Below, piece after piece: positions 12,727-24,751 of a stretch of DNA of 64,000 nucleotides. Origin of the DNA: Tetrapyrgos nigripes (lineage: Eukaryota; Basidiomycota; Agaricomycetes; Agaricales; Campanellaceae); the NCBI GenBank assembly GCA_013368315.1, contig JAACJM010000022.1, positions 620,001 to 684,000 on the forward strand. The letters are read 5' to 3'. Under the pieces are notes generated by a model. It was not told the DNA's origin. It saw only the letters and a list, made by a program, of their open reading frames with translations, and did no database searches. Numbering within the stretch: position 1 is the stretch's first letter; each line of letters opens with the position of its first letter. Position numbers and translations under genes: made by a program.

Positions 12727-14195
12727 TTGGAAACCATGGTACTCAGACCCAAACACTTCGTAAGGCTTGCTGCTACTGCACTGGTCAACCCCCTAGAGGA
12801 ACAGGTTCAGCAGGCACTGGGGAGAGAAGTGGAGGTGTTAAAAGGACTAGAGAAGTTGAGGAAGGAGGGGTTGCAACGACTTGCCAATGGCTTACCTGAA
12901 TGGTATACCACAAGGGGCAAGTCTATGTTCCTCCAGATGAAGAGCTGCAGAACACAATAGTAGAACAGTGCCACGATGAGGGCTACATGGGACACTTGAC
13001 CTGGTAACCTCACACTTCTGGTGGCCCACTGTTCGCTCCTTTGTGGAGAAGTATGTTGAGGGATGTGACAAATGAGCCAGGAAGAAGCTACAGTGTCACC
13101 CATGAGCAGTAATCCAACCCTTGGACGTACCCTTAGGACTCTGGGAAGAAGTTGGAGTTGACCTCATTACACAGCTACCGTCCTTGCAAGGTTATGACGC
13201 AATCCTAGTCTGCACTGACCTCTATGGAAAACAAGTCCACATCCTTCCCTGCACCTCTAACATCACTGCCACTGAAGTCGCTGACCTATACTACCAAGAG
13301 ATTTTCCACCTTCATGGCCTCCCACTTTGCTTTGTGTCCAATTGTGGTCCACAGTTTGCTGCCCAAGCCATGCACTCTCTGTTAGATTGTCTGGGGTCGG
13401 TAGCCTGAGGAAAGGTTTGACTTGATCCTGAGACAAGTGGACAGACAGAACGAGCCAACCAGGAAGTGGAGAAATACCTGTGCCTCTACACTAACTATAG
13501 GCAGGATGATTGGGTAGAGCACCTTCCTATGGCCAAGTTTGTTCTGAACTCCCACACACACTCTGCACATGGCTTGGCACCTTTTGAGATGACTTATGGC
13601 TATCTTCCTTTGTTCAACATACTGGTGGGCCGCTGCACAGGCATCCCAGATGTAGAAGATGAGCTCGAAGTCCTAAGGCAGGTTTGAAAAGATGCAGGGT
13701 CAGCATTACACCTAGCCAAGTGCTGTATGAAGGAAGGGTACAAAAGAGAGAAACGGAAGGGACATCAGTTCAAGGTTGGAGACTATTTTTGGCTGAGTGT
13801 GGAAGACATCAACTTGAAACTTTCAAGTGACAAGTTGGGGGATCAACAGTTGGGACCATACAAGATTATGGAAAAAGTTGGAGAGTTAGACTATCAGTTA
13901 GACCTCCCGGAATCTCTTAATCGTCTGCACCCAGTATTCCACGTTGACAAACTCTACCCTACAAGGGTAATTTGGTGAACAGACTCTTACTTGAGGAGCC
14001 AGAGCCAGTATACCTCGAGGGGGAGGATGAGCCCTTCTGGATAGCAGGATACGATGGAGGCGACTGGAATACCTTGTAAAGTGGAAAGGGTATGACAACA
14101 GTCATAACTCATGGGAGCCAGTTGCAAATCTCAAAAATGTGAAGCACAAGATCACAGTATTCCACAAGAAACACCCAGAGGCAACAAAGACTTAG
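12727..14195 (+). pseudogene. Gypsy element 1 integrase with chromodomain
   Basis: The region includes the zinc-binding HHCC region (CHDEGYMGHL, VEGCDK near 13060), the integrase core (GVDLITQLPSLQGYDAILV at about 13150; DDE region through 13640) and a C-terminal module HPVFHVDKLYP (about 13927-13960). A chromodomain RLEYLVKWKGYD follows at 14061-14100 and ends at TAG 14193-14195. Chromodomains of this type can direct integration to heterochromatin. TGA interruptions and a frameshift between 13400 and 13470 disable it. Confidence 0.88.
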
Positions 14196-14216
14196 GATTT
14201 ATCGAGGACAATGAAG

Positions 14217-14229
14217 TGTAGGAGGGGGG
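14217..14229 (+). other. polypurine tract of Gypsy element 1
   Basis: The purine run TGTAGGAGGGGGG lies 22 bp after the chromodomain stop, where plus-strand priming would start and a 3' LTR should follow. Instead Helitron coding sequence begins at about 14234. The 3' LTR is therefore absent. Confidence 0.65.
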
Positions 14230-14233
14230 TAAA

Positions 14234-15852
14234 GCAAAACATAAGGAAATAGGATGATGTTCATCAGCAGGTGACAAAGTGATATACCATGAGATTAGAG
14301 ACCAGATTTCATGCTGCATATTCTTTTTAGTGGTAGTAGAACCTTCAACTCTTCCAGCCACATGATCAATATCATTCAGAAATTGAAAACATGCTTTTTC
14401 TTGATCAGATTCAGGCTTTACTTTTTCATTTTTAGCCATGCGTTGTGCAATTGAAGCCATAACATTCTTGTCCAGTGAAAGTAGTCTTTGAGTTACCTCT
14501 GGAAAAGATTGTCACTCAGCCATTGGAAATGCAGAAGTGGTAGTGGCTTTTATTTGTGAGTGACTGAAAGCCACAAATGGAAAATTAGGTTCTGTCTGAA
14601 AGTGTTTATCATAATACATAAGCAGCCACTTTTTGTGACAGGACTCTGACAGATGTGTGGAACCTATGCCTCCAGAACTGTAAGGAAAAAGCCATGGAAA
14701 CATTTTGGGATATAGTTGGGGATTATTGTAAATTGATTCAGGGGCATCAGAATGTCCAATGGCTAAGGCAGCACTACCAGAGTCAAATGTTTCCAAGCTT
14801 TCACCCATAATTGTGATGTGGTCATATTATGAAGTTTTTCCCCTGTCATTCCATGTACAGTGAATGTGCAGTCACCTTCTAAACCATCTTCATCTTCCAT
14901 ATCAAAAACACTTGTACCTTCCAGTGTTTTATTTGTTTCAGCTTCCTTGTATTTGATGGTGCAGGGAGGGCAGTGTTCTTCATATTGTTCCATATTTTCT
15001 TGAGAAATTACAACATCAAAATAGTCAGGATGGTTTAACACTAACCAATTAAGAGCCTGCATGACTGCATTGCGTCTGACCAGAAAAGGTTGATTTGTAT
15101 TGTTCACCTGTTGGTTTTGCAGGACCAAGGGGGAGGCAGAACTGTGCTTCAAAAGCCATGGCATTGGCTTTCATTTTTCAACAGCCAGTGGCCACTTTAA
15201 CAAAGCAAACAGTGTGTCTAACTCTGGATACAAGAATTCTTTCAAAATATCTAAGTGAAGCAAGTTCATCAGGTACTTTCCCTAGCCATAGCCCATTTGC
15301 AAGAGCCAGATCAGGAATTTTACCATTTATCAAAGTCTTGTGACATGATTCACAAACCAAGTTACGTCCATCTGCTAGGATTGGACCTTTACACTCCAGA
15401 ATTTTTTCTGAAGCATTTTTTTTTCTTTGCATGTGATACCATTGACATCAAGAGGATTAAGAAGATTTTGAATAGCTGAAAGTTTTGACATATTTCTTAT
15501 GGGAGTTAGTAGTGTACACACTGTGCAGCCTGATTCTTCAAAAGTATTGGCTTAAAGTGTCATCAAGAGGAGGTGGGGGAAAGTTATAACCACTATGAAT
15601 TGAATCTATTCTTGCAAATGAATCAGTAGGCAAATGAGTGGCATTAACGCTTGAACTTTTAGCATTGGATCTGTTCAATTTTTTGACTTCATTTCGTTTA
15701 TACAAGCATGATCTTGAAAATTTGAGGCAACTTGGACAATCATAGTTCTCAAAATAATCAGCTATTATTTTTCTGGTGGAAGGTGATTTACCCTTGTATT
15801 CATGGTGTCTAGCAATTGACTGCAATTTAGCAACAGAGATATATGGAAGCAA
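14234..15852 (-). pseudogene. Helitron Rep protein, N-terminal third
   Basis: Minus-strand pieces in order: a SAP-like start with CPSC (15852-15538; VAKLQSIARHHEYKG), a DUF6570-like segment (15432-15178; LALANGLWLGKVPDELASL and RVRHTVCFVKVATG), a middle segment (15164-14763), and the Helitron_like_N signature with YPKMFPWLFPYSSGGIG and KKWLLMYYDKHFQTEPNFPF (14808-14512). It ends with WYITLSPADEHHPISLCFA (14300-14234). Several frameshifts separate the pieces. Weakly compatible sequence continues upstream to about 16050 (YPDEVLCNIPVK near 15890), possibly via an intron ending at TTGCAG. It is the first part of the protein resumed at 8472. Confidence 0.85.
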
Positions 15853-17460
15853 AAAAATCTTTTACAGGTATGTTGCACAGTACTTCATCTGGATAAAGAT
15901 GGTATTTTTTGCAAAAAAGAATTAAAACTGCCATCAAATTTCAAATTTTGAGACTTTGGCAATAATGATTCAGAGATTAATTCAAATGGTATGAATGTTT
16001 TGCGTCCACCTCTGATTATGTTTGTTGCTTGATTTGTTGAACATAAACCTGAGGTTGAATACATTTGAGTCCTTGACATGGACAAGAAATTCTTAGATTT
16101 AAGGTGAAAGCAGTGGAGAATCTTCTTAATTGATGGAGTCAATAGCCTCGTGTAGTAAAACATTGACTGATAAATGAATAGAGGAACACACTTTGAAATT
16201 AAATCTATACACCAATGGATTTGATATGGGGAGAAAAGTGAGTACTGAGCAAAAGCTTGAATAGCCAAAATGATGCTCAGATTTCTGTAGTCATGCTTCT
16301 GTATGTAACCTCTTAAAATTCGAAGAGAAATGGCTTTGATGAGCATTTCTGGTGTGTATGATAGAGTTAACCCAGCAACAAGTAATGATATGACAGAGAT
16401 CACTGTTTAAAGAAAACAGATCTTTAAATGATTTGTAATAAATCATTATTATTGAAAGATAAGGTGAAGATGTCAGTTCTGTCATATATAATAAATTATT
16501 ATGATACATTTCTCTGAGTCTCACAATATTGAAGAGAATGCATAAGAAATGGAATTATTATTTGATGATATACTTCTTTGTAAAGCACCCAACACTATTG
16601 GGTCAGATAACATACTCAAAAAGTGAGCACTCCAAAAGGAGTCAGAATCTATAGCTATTAAGCCAGTAGGAATATCATACAAGTAATTTATACTTGCAAA
16701 CAGATTGTGTAAGGAATCAAGTAAAAAATACATACCAGGATCTTCTGTAATGAAAGTACAAATCAGTATAATAATGCAATAGAGGGAAAATTATTTACCA
16801 TTCTCCAAGGCCATTACAGTATCTAGGCAATTTGCTGTATTAAGAGAGATTTAGATTTAGTAAACGTCACTGAAAAGAGCTTTGACGCAAGCATTTTTTG
16901 GATCTCTATTGCAACTGAAACTGTATCTGACAATCTCGAAATTCTGGGTATGGGCAGTTGCAATTAAGTAGGCATGATGCTGTCTTACCCAGTTGCAATT
17001 GCAGTGGCAGTGGCAGTTGCAATTTAGATTCTAAAAAAAATGCTGATGTCTAATTTTTGGAATTAGATACATACCATCAAGTCTTTCATGGTACTGGAAC
17101 ATCTGTAGTGTAGACTTGTATTCAAAGTGAAAATATTTGTATATTGTGGTATGCTGTAGGATATTTGATGCAGGTAAAGAACAAGAACCAGAACAGAGAT
17201 GCCCACAAGTGAGTGTGGTACAAGTGTAAGAGATGCTGATTACACAAGCAACAAAACAATGTAGATATGCCTTTTCAATCTCCAGTTGAACCTTAAGACA
17301 GAAAGCTCTGCACTACATTGCATATGTTCAACACAGATTGAAGACTTCAACACCTTTTCAAAACAAAGTACATCAATTAGCAGAAAATTTGCCATACAAG
17401 AGCCCTAGTATACATAGATGAAATGGATGTACATATTGTAATTAGACTGAAGTGTCTGTT
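15853..17460. other. no confident gene; Helitron 5' side
   Basis: A minus-strand open frame (16403-15885) partly overlaps the presumed Helitron 5' region and contains GGRKTFIPFELISESLL, which may be an upstream exon. The stretch 16930-17030 has short GCAGTTGCAATT-type direct repeats (CAGTTGCAATT at least three times). No Helitron 5' TC terminus could be fixed by eye. The rest is AT-rich with no recognisable gene. Confidence 0.4.
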
Positions 17461-18224
17461 TCAATACTGGACAATTCTGTATCCATTACCGCATCCATGA
17501 ACAATAACATTTAGTAAGTTGAAATGAGCAGTCATGTGTTGCGTGCCCTTAGATTTCCAAGTGGAAAGGGTGAAGCAAACCAACACAAAAGTGCCAATTT
17601 CAACCTCTGAGTTAGGATATGTGGGTAAAGAGTACAAGGTATTCCAATCTTGGGGTCGGAATATGAAACCTTGAGAGCTGCGCTCACCATCAGGATGTCC
17701 ATCAAACACAGGAACTAGATGTAACAAGTAATATAAACATCCAGATAATTGTGCTTGATAAAGAAACTGACCTGCTTTGTCATAGAGAAGGTATGGTTTC
17801 TCGGAGATTCTGTCCAAGATGGTGGAAGTGGAAGGGATAGATCCAGTGGCTGATTTCCTAGGAGATTTGCATTGACCAAAGCAGTTAAGATCCACTTTTG
17901 TAAGCAAACCATTTCCTGCGGTATCTATGAGTAAGAAGTGGTGAACAAAAATAACAAAGCACTCATACCCCAACCTTCCTTCTTGGTCTGTATAGTAAGG
18001 AAACCTGATTGTGTTGGAGCATAGAATTCCACATCTTGAAGAGCAGTGCCAACGAAGTGCTCAAAGATTCTATACTCCTGGGCATCTAGCTGGATCATGA
18101 TCTTCTTTGATCTACCATATTGATCACCACTTCCATTGAGAGCGCTGCTGACAACAATACCATTAATGACAAGTATGACAGGCTGGTAATAGGTGTCTTT
18201 TGTGTAAGTATAGAACAAACACAA
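17461..18224 (-). CDS. spliced orphan protein of Agaricomycete family
   Basis: Three exons join cleanly. Exon 18224-17969 ends ..TKKEGW; intron 17968-17925 (44 nt, GTATGA...CATAG). Exon 17924-17772 encodes DTAGNGLLTKVDLNCFGQCK...LYDKA; intron 17771-17715 (57 nt, GTCAGT...ATCTAG). The last exon encodes VPVFDGHPDGERSSQGFIF...TQHMTAHFNLLNVIVHG and stops at 17461. The joins keep frame and make residue-level sense (GWD|TAGN, KAV|PVF). The pattern 'VPVFDG...F.P.DW..L..LP.YP..E+..G.FVLV' recurs in basidiomycete orphan proteins that I recall from transposon-rich regions. No membrane helix or enzyme motif is visible. The true start may lie upstream of 18224. It survives in a decayed neighbourhood. Confidence 0.6.
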
Positions 18225-18236
18225 ACTTAAAGACTT

Positions 18237-20340
18237 TTATACAAATAGTAAAGTGTGAGCGTTCCAAGTAGTCAGAATACTCAACAGTTCACTTGTACTA
18301 CAAGGACTTTTGGGAGTTTTGGTAGGGGTTTTGCATGAATGCACACAAGTTGAACACACACAAAGACTATAACAAGTCCACAATGATATAACCAACAGTT
18401 TCAATCCACAATTTGTAGGCCCAAATGCCTTATAACCAGTTTCACAAAAAGGTAACACACAAAAACCAACAAATTTGATTCAACACTATTGATCCACACA
18501 CTATGTTTATACTCGATGCAAGTGAGGTAAATTTGGTAGAAGTGTAGTCCATGTTTTGCAGTCTCTACAGCTAGTGCTAGTGAGATGACCAATACTCTAC
18601 AGTACATGGCTTTCAAGAAGCTTTGTCTGTATTTCACGCCCTCTTACTTAGAGCTGCTGTGGTCCTGATACTCTATGTACGTGGCTTGAGTAACTATGAG
18701 AAATACCTAGTCCTTTTATACTACTCGCAGCTACTACTATATAGTTCTATATTTCTTTTAATGTCTGCTAAAAGGTACATAAAAAAAACAGAAATATTAG
18801 TCTAATCGCCAGTCCATGCTTGTCCTTACTACTAGATTAAGTAGATACTTTCTAATTAGGGTATCTAGGAAATATAGAATATTATCTAAAACTAATAGGG
18901 CTTTCTATGTTCCCTTCGCTTCATCCTCTTGACTAAGAGTACCTTTCTGGAACTGGCGGCCATAGTCATTCTGACTCACATAGCTCCACCATCTGTTCTG
19001 GGCTCCACTCATATGACTCATATTCCTTTACCACCAATCCATTGCTATAGGTTTGTGTAGTCCCACTTATTCCTCCTCTTATGTTCTTCTGGCACTACTA
19101 TAGACTTGGTGTTTATAGACTTCATTTCTAGTATACTGCCTTATAGATGAATCCTGCTCTCTATAAGTTTCTACATATCTTTTGTAGTTGCACTTGTACT
19201 AACGAGAACGCCTCAGTCATCAGGCACACATCTTGCCAATCTTACTGCTGCATTCGGAAATATATTTACCCTTTTGGGGCTCTCTCATTATGACTCATTC
19301 CTTAGATCACGTACTGGCAGTAATGAACTATGGGCTTTATTCCTTCACTGCTAGTCCATCCCTTTAATACCATATGAAAGCTGAGCTTCCTAGGAACTCA
19401 TACATATATACTTTGTCCTACCTATCTATCCTTACTGTCTTTAAAAAGACTATTCCTTCTGTTTTGTTTACAAGCGAGGTATTGCTGTTATACCACTAGT
19501 TCAGATATAGTTGGTTACTAGGGTTTTCCTCCGATTTCTCCAATTATGGCACCATTCTAAACCAGTGATCGTTTAGTGCTAGAGTCTGGGTCGTATAGCC
19601 TACACATTCCTTGCCCATGAATAGGGGCTTCACTTTCCCTTGAATTGTACTGGTGGTACTAAGTGCGTTATAGTAGGAATGGTTACAAAGTCTTTATAGG
19701 ACTTTGTATAGTATATGGGGTGGATCTGCTACTATAACTGAAGCACTGTACACATCAACCATAGTACTTAGAATAAGCATATCCTATTCATAAGTACTTA
19801 GTTTTATTGTACTGGCGTATACACTTAGTCCACTAGTGCTTTAACTAGCAGTTCAGGACTCACTCTAGTCCTTTATATACCATTTCTAACCACCAATTAA
19901 CGTTTCTATATGTGAATTTTGTATGGCGTATCTGAAGCAATAACGTAACAGGATTCTAAGGAATGACCAATTGTGTGCAGGATCGAAGGGGCCAAGCAGG
20001 TGGAACTGATGTATGAGGCATGATGGAAAAAGCTGACAGATCGTCTGAGAATGCTATATAGCATATGTAATTAAGATAGCAAATAAGTATGAACAGATCA
20101 CTTACTTTTGCTGAAGAACAGTGTTAAACCCTTGGTTGATCGTAGAACAGAAGCTTGCAGATCTGTGATGACCGAGTATACAATCATTTTCATTGCAATA
20201 TACCTGTTACAAGATAAGAAACATGAAGGTGTAGAAAAAAGTAAATGGACACACTCATCTGCCAGTTTACATGCTGCTATTTCAAAATAAAATTGCCTGA
20301 GGAAACGTGCTTGAAGGTGGCTTTTAAAAATGCAGTTGAT
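18237..20340. other. no gene; possible decayed LTR-element 5' end
   Basis: There is no open frame above 80 codons that looks coding. On the minus strand, around 19000, a short peptide-like stretch (KEYESYEWSPEQMVELCESE) recalls a gag- or orphan-type sequence. A TATATAAAGG occurs on the minus strand near 19870. These may be remnants of a retroelement leader, but no LTR pair was found. Confidence 0.3.
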
Positions 20341-20343
20341 GAT

Positions 20344-21128
20344 CAGAGGTAAGCTAACATATCTATCACACTTATGTGTCAACATTGGATAACAATAAGG
20401 CAATAAAAATGTACTCAGTAGAGCCATCAGTAGTGGACTGAGTTGTATGGTCTTCAGATCACTAGTGACAGGAGCAGTCTGAGCCTCCATACCCTCAGGA
20501 GACTGCAGACTCAGGGATAAGTGAGGTTCAGGTGTATCAGTGTATTCCAACATGTCACTAGGATCATTGACTCTGCATTCAACTATGAATGAGAAAAATG
20601 ACAATGACAGAAAAGAAAATACATACTTGCTGATGGTAGTATCAGATATGTCTTCTGCCAAGCGTAAACGAGTACTGCAAAGATCTGTGACATCCACTTT
20701 GTGTTTGGTGAGGGAACACTGCTGCTTTCGACCCCTAGGCACAGCGTCTGCATTGTCTTGGCTTGCGAGGTGTGTAGATGGATAAACGTTGTAAGAGCTA
20801 GAGAATATTCAGGTTGCATAGTAACATATATTAATTCAATGCATATGGTTTGGTGGACTGTCGCCTTTTTACTGAGGATTTTGGCAATCTAGTTCGGTAT
20901 TTGTCAGTGACAATGTTTACACAAGAGCTAAAAGTAAACACACCTCTTCTTTGCCTTTTTCGCCTTTTTCACCTCAGACTTTTCATGCTCCTCTTCAGAC
21001 TCTGACTCAGTGGAGATTTCAATGACACTGCACAGAAGTTGGGTGAATATGGAACTGTTGACTATAAGAGAGCAAAGAAAATAAGACTTGCGCTGTTTCA
21101 AGCATTTTCTTACTTTGTTTACAACCAA
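20344..21128 (-). CDS. spliced hypothetical protein with acidic and basic tracts
   Basis: An exon near 21040-20945 encodes a Ser/Glu-rich then Lys-rich stretch (SVIEISTESESEEEHEKSE, followed by KKAKKAKKR) and ends at a GTGTGT donor. A later exon (20742-20627) encodes MPRGRKQQCSLTKHKVDV. An intron at 20626-20573 (54 nt, GTATGT...ATGCAG) joins ...TTISK to VNDPSDMLEYTDTPEPHL. A further intron beginning GTACATTT near 20415 may lead to a stop at about 20344. The acidic-basic layout suggests a nuclear protein, but the family is unknown. Upstream exons may extend beyond 21128. Exon boundaries other than 20573-20626 are tentative. Confidence 0.4.
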
Positions 21129-22700
21129 ATAGAAAGCAATCAGTATAATAATGAAGTGTAAAAAACTGCTGACTTATCTGCACTTGGCTTCAACGTGATC
21201 CATTGTTTCATTGTCCTCAATATTGCCTTTCTCATCATGGGAACTGAAGCTGAACCGACAGTCAGTGTGTACTGGGCTGCCAGGACTAATAATGGATTAG
21301 AAGGATGAAATACAGGTACAATTTGTTGGCATACCGGAAGGTTACACCTGACATGGTGTTATACTTCATGGAACCAGGCTTTGAAAGTGTAGATGTTGCT
21401 GTCTGTGAGCTAAAAGGCATAGATGTTAAACAAGGACATAAATATTAGAAGAACATTGTAACTTATGGAGATCTGTCTCTGCCTGAGGTGCTGGCATGAC
21501 CAGGGGAGCTAACATAAACTGAAAATAAGCAGAGCTTTCAGAAGAACGTAGGGAGAGACGCACAGTACTGAAACTGCTGGAAGATGCTGAACAGCATCAG
21601 TGCCACTGCAAGGCAAACCATCAGGTAGAGATGGACTCATTCTAAAGAACAATATGAGCATGAATAATAATATGGAGAAGGAAACACAGATGTTGGATAT
21701 CAAAAATGAAGATCTTCAACATCAGTGAGGGGAGATTCTTGGCGGTAGTTACTCATGGAAGAAGTGTTCAAAAGCTGGGATTGACTAGAATGAGTATGAC
21801 AGAACAATTGTTACAATTTATACAATGGAGGTGACCGACCCTCAAAATGTGAATGACTGATTAGAACATGATAGGATAAATTATCTGAAAAGAATATCGG
21901 ATGCAGCACAGTCCTGACAAACAGATTTGGGGTACAATCTGGGCAGGTGGAAAGGAAAGGTGAGAAAACACTAACATACATCATATCATTCCAAGAAAGG
22001 AAATACTGCAATGACAATAATGAATAATGGTGTACTCATGCAAATATGACCACAGACAAACTACAGAAGAGATGGCACTCCATGAATTGGATTTGTATGG
22101 ATGACAGCGCCCCTCTTTTCCTGAAATTAACAGAACTTGGGGAATTAACCTGCAAAAAAGTACGAAAAGCTGAGGTGTTTGGATAGATCATAAACTTTTA
22201 CAGAGGAAAGAGATAATCAGGATCTTACCCAGTGGAGTAGGGCACTCTATATCACATCTAGACCTCTCCAAATCCATATTCCATCTCTCTAACATAAGCA
22301 GAGATTGTATATTGCAGTTACAGGGTTGACAAACCAAGACGGATCTTGAAAGGTGGAGAAATCATGATTGGTAGATCGGTTTACTACTAGCCTTCTTACT
22401 ATCCAAACATCCACCTCAGCCGTCTTCGTTATCCTGTGAACTCAAAGTACAACATAGAACTTGCCAGTCAGTTCAAGATTTAGATTTGTCTACCTAACTT
22501 TCACTCACCAGCTCCTTTAACACTAGAACATGCAGAAAAGAAAGAGGCAGAGCATGCACCTATAAATGCTGCAAAGTTTTCCAGTTGTATGAGATCTAAA
22601 AGCCCACATTTGTGCTATAAAAAGATTTCAGCTTGGCCAGAGCATATGGCTACGATGTGCACTGAAGCTTAGAGAGTTATCAGTAATGAGAACAGTGAAG
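21129..22700. other. no confident gene
   Basis: Scattered minus-strand frames (for example 21703-21509, SPSLPDGLPCSGTDAVQHL) may be exons of the gene ending at 20344 but cannot be joined with confidence. No repeats or RNA genes were seen. CpG is rare. Confidence 0.3.
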
Positions 22701-23112
22701 CTGAAGAAATGGTGATAAGTATACAAGGCATCATAGTGGCGAAAGATCTACCACCTTTTACAAAGGAAATCAGATGGTGCATAGCAAACTTGATCTCCTG
22801 GACCTCACTGATATTAAATATTTGTTCACAAAGAGCTACAAAAGTGGCACACCTTAGACAAGCAGTTACATTGTGTGGCTTTGGAGCTGACAGATTCCAG
22901 GTATCTATTGACACCAACCTATGTTGCAATCTACCAGAAGATTCAGTCCAAACAATAATGTTCCTTTCGCAATACCAAAACGGAGAGCCTACCTTGGACC
23001 TCAGCAATCATTATCTGACATCTCAGAAACTCACACTGTTTGAAGCAGCACTGCCTGTTAGTGACATAGTCGATCCAGATGGATACCTGGCTAAAGTGGT
23101 GGGCAATGAGTA

Positions 23113-23600
23113 CAGTGGCCAAAAAAAATTGTCCACATGTTTGGCACTTTTGGAAGGATTGCTGATTTAAGAGCTATTGAGCAGAAATCTCAAAACATGG
23201 CTGGTGGTAGCAAGAAAGCCTTTGATTAGAGCTACAATAATCTGTCTGTTTTGTCTTATTTGGCCACATATCTGTGGAGTTATGATTGATTTAAAATTGT
23301 ATGTCATTTGGACAATTTTTTGAGTTGCCACTTCAAAATCATTATTGCAATAACCTGATGTGTTATACATGATGTCATGGGTGGAGCTGTACAGTAATGT
23401 GATGTATACACCACAATGATGTCATAGCTGCCAGCTGGAGCATACATAGCAACATACAGATGCTCTACAGCTTCTATGAAAATCATGGGGTCCCTCATAT
23501 CAGCCCAGAAAGACAATCTCTACTCTCTCCTCCAAACTGCCCCTCCCTCTATCAAAATTTCAGCTCAGACTGAAGTATGAAAGCAGAGTGTTGCTTTTAT
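23113..23600. repeat. left terminal inverted repeat
   Basis: Reverse complement of about 24260-24751. Both arms encode the same fortuitous peptide (MSFWADMRDPMIFIEAVEH) in opposite directions, showing near-identity. The inner end becomes diverged after GCAGCTCAGACT-like sequence. Confidence 0.9.
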
Positions 23601-24150
23601 AGGTAGAGAGACATGTTCTGATAAAGGAAACCATTGGATATAGCACTTTAGAAAGTTAATACCCAGCTGAAAAATGGCCACCTCTGGATCAACTCCCATA
23701 TTATTAATGCTTTCCAGGATTTTGTTACTTAAGATGGTCATATAGTGTTTGCAATCCATCTTCCCCTTCATCTGGACCATTTTTACTGCTTACTGTTGCC
23801 CCATACCCTACCCCATCATGTCATTTTCTCTCTCAAATGTCATCATTTCTGTCACATCTTGCTGTACCATGAATTTATCTCTCTTTTCTCACACATGCTG
23901 GGGCATATTTGCCCCAAAATAATTGGTTTTGGTCTTATCTGAGAAAATAACCCACTTCTAGCCTTCTACAGCCCGGTCTTTTACATCTGTGCAAACTTCA
24001 AGTGAGCCTTGCTGCAAGTCACTGTAAGTTTGCACTTGTTCTGTGTTTTGGAGATTGCCACAAGATGTTTTCAGGAATGTTTTGGCTGTTATAGGTTGGG
24101 ACAGGTTGTCCAAGAAGAGCCTTGATGTTTCAGGCCACTTGTGTAGCAAT
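23565..24150 (-). pseudogene. Tc1-type transposase remnant
   Basis: The minus strand shows a VIFSDKTKTNYFGA stretch (about 23945-23905), the first catalytic Asp region of Tc1 transposases (IFSDE.K). It is followed by QMKGKMDCKHYMTILSNKIL (about 23775-23715) and ESINNMGVDPEVAIFQ, the segment that normally precedes QQDNDPKH with the second Asp. That second motif is lost (IFQLGINFLKCYIQW). An upstream piece at 24149-23958 is only weakly similar. Stops separate the pieces, so no active transposase is made; movement would need a trans-acting enzyme. Confidence 0.8.
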
Positions 24151-24259
24151 CTGGCTTTACCAGAATGGTTTTTTTTTCCAATCTAACCTCTTCACAAGTA
24201 GTAGAGAGCCTCCTAGGACACCCTGCTGTATTGTTCTCATTGTCTGTATTTGTCTTTTA

Positions 24260-24751
24260 AGCCACAAAAGCAACTCTTGGCTTCCATACTCCAGTCTGAG
24301 CTGCAATTTTTACAGATGGAGAGGCAGTTAAGAGGAGAGAGTAGAGATTGTCTTTCTGGGCTGATATGAGGGACCCCATGATTTTCATAGAGGCTGTAGA
24401 GCATCTGTATGTTGCTATGTATGCTCCAGCTGGCAGCTATGACATCATTGTAGTGTATACATTACATTACTGTACAGCTCCACCCATGACATCATGTATA
24501 ACACATCAGGTTATTGCAATAATGATTTTGAAGTGGCAACTCAAAAAAATTGTCCAAATGACATACAGTTTTAAATCAATCATAACTCCACAGATATTTG
24601 GCCAAATAAGACAAAACAGACAGATTATTGTAGCTCTAATCAAAGGCTTTCTTGCTACCACCAGCCATGTTTTGAGATTTCTGCTCAATAGCTCTTAAAT
24701 CAGCAATCTTTCCAAAAGTGCCAAACATGTGGACAATTTTTTTGGCCACTG
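24260..24751. repeat. right terminal inverted repeat
   Basis: Mirror of the left arm. The outermost 30 bp (ending ATTTTTTTGGCCACTG) match the left end except for the length of the A/T run. Confidence 0.9.

Larger units (their letters stand above)
8473..14232 (+). mobile_element. Ty3/Gypsy retrotransposon nested in Helitron, 3' LTR missing
   Basis: The element reads LTR-gag-PR-RT-RH-IN-chromodomain-PPT on the plus strand, opposite to the Helitron it interrupts. The left junction is inside the Rep HUH motif. The right junction falls after Helitron residues HHPISLCFA. The expected Helitron residues between HPISLCFA and HLHLMLW (about 60 in related proteins, from memory) are missing together with the 3' LTR, so one deletion probably removed both. 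Confidence 0.85.
23113..24751. mobile_element. Tc1/mariner-like element with long inverted repeats
   Basis: The ends are CAGTGGCCAAAAAAAATTG (23113 onward) and its inverse ending GGCCACTG (24751), flanked by TA at 23111-23112 and 24752-24753. The termini closely resemble those of Tc1-class elements (CAGTG...GGCCAAAAA). The inverted repeats are unusually long: near-identical from the ends to about 23535/24330 and still alignable to about 23600/24260. The interior of about 650 bp holds a transposase remnant on the minus strand. It inserted into a reading frame at 23111. Confidence 0.9.

Noticed and set aside
21129..22700. Additional exons of the 20.3-21.1 kb gene
   Set aside because: Candidate short frames exist but splice phases could not be reconciled by eye.
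23167..24698. Real protein MSFWADMRDPMIFIEAVEH... encoded at both 23.3 kb and 24.4 kb
   Set aside because: The two frames are the two arms of the Tc1-like inverted repeat; no family resemblance, and the frame exists only because the arms are open.
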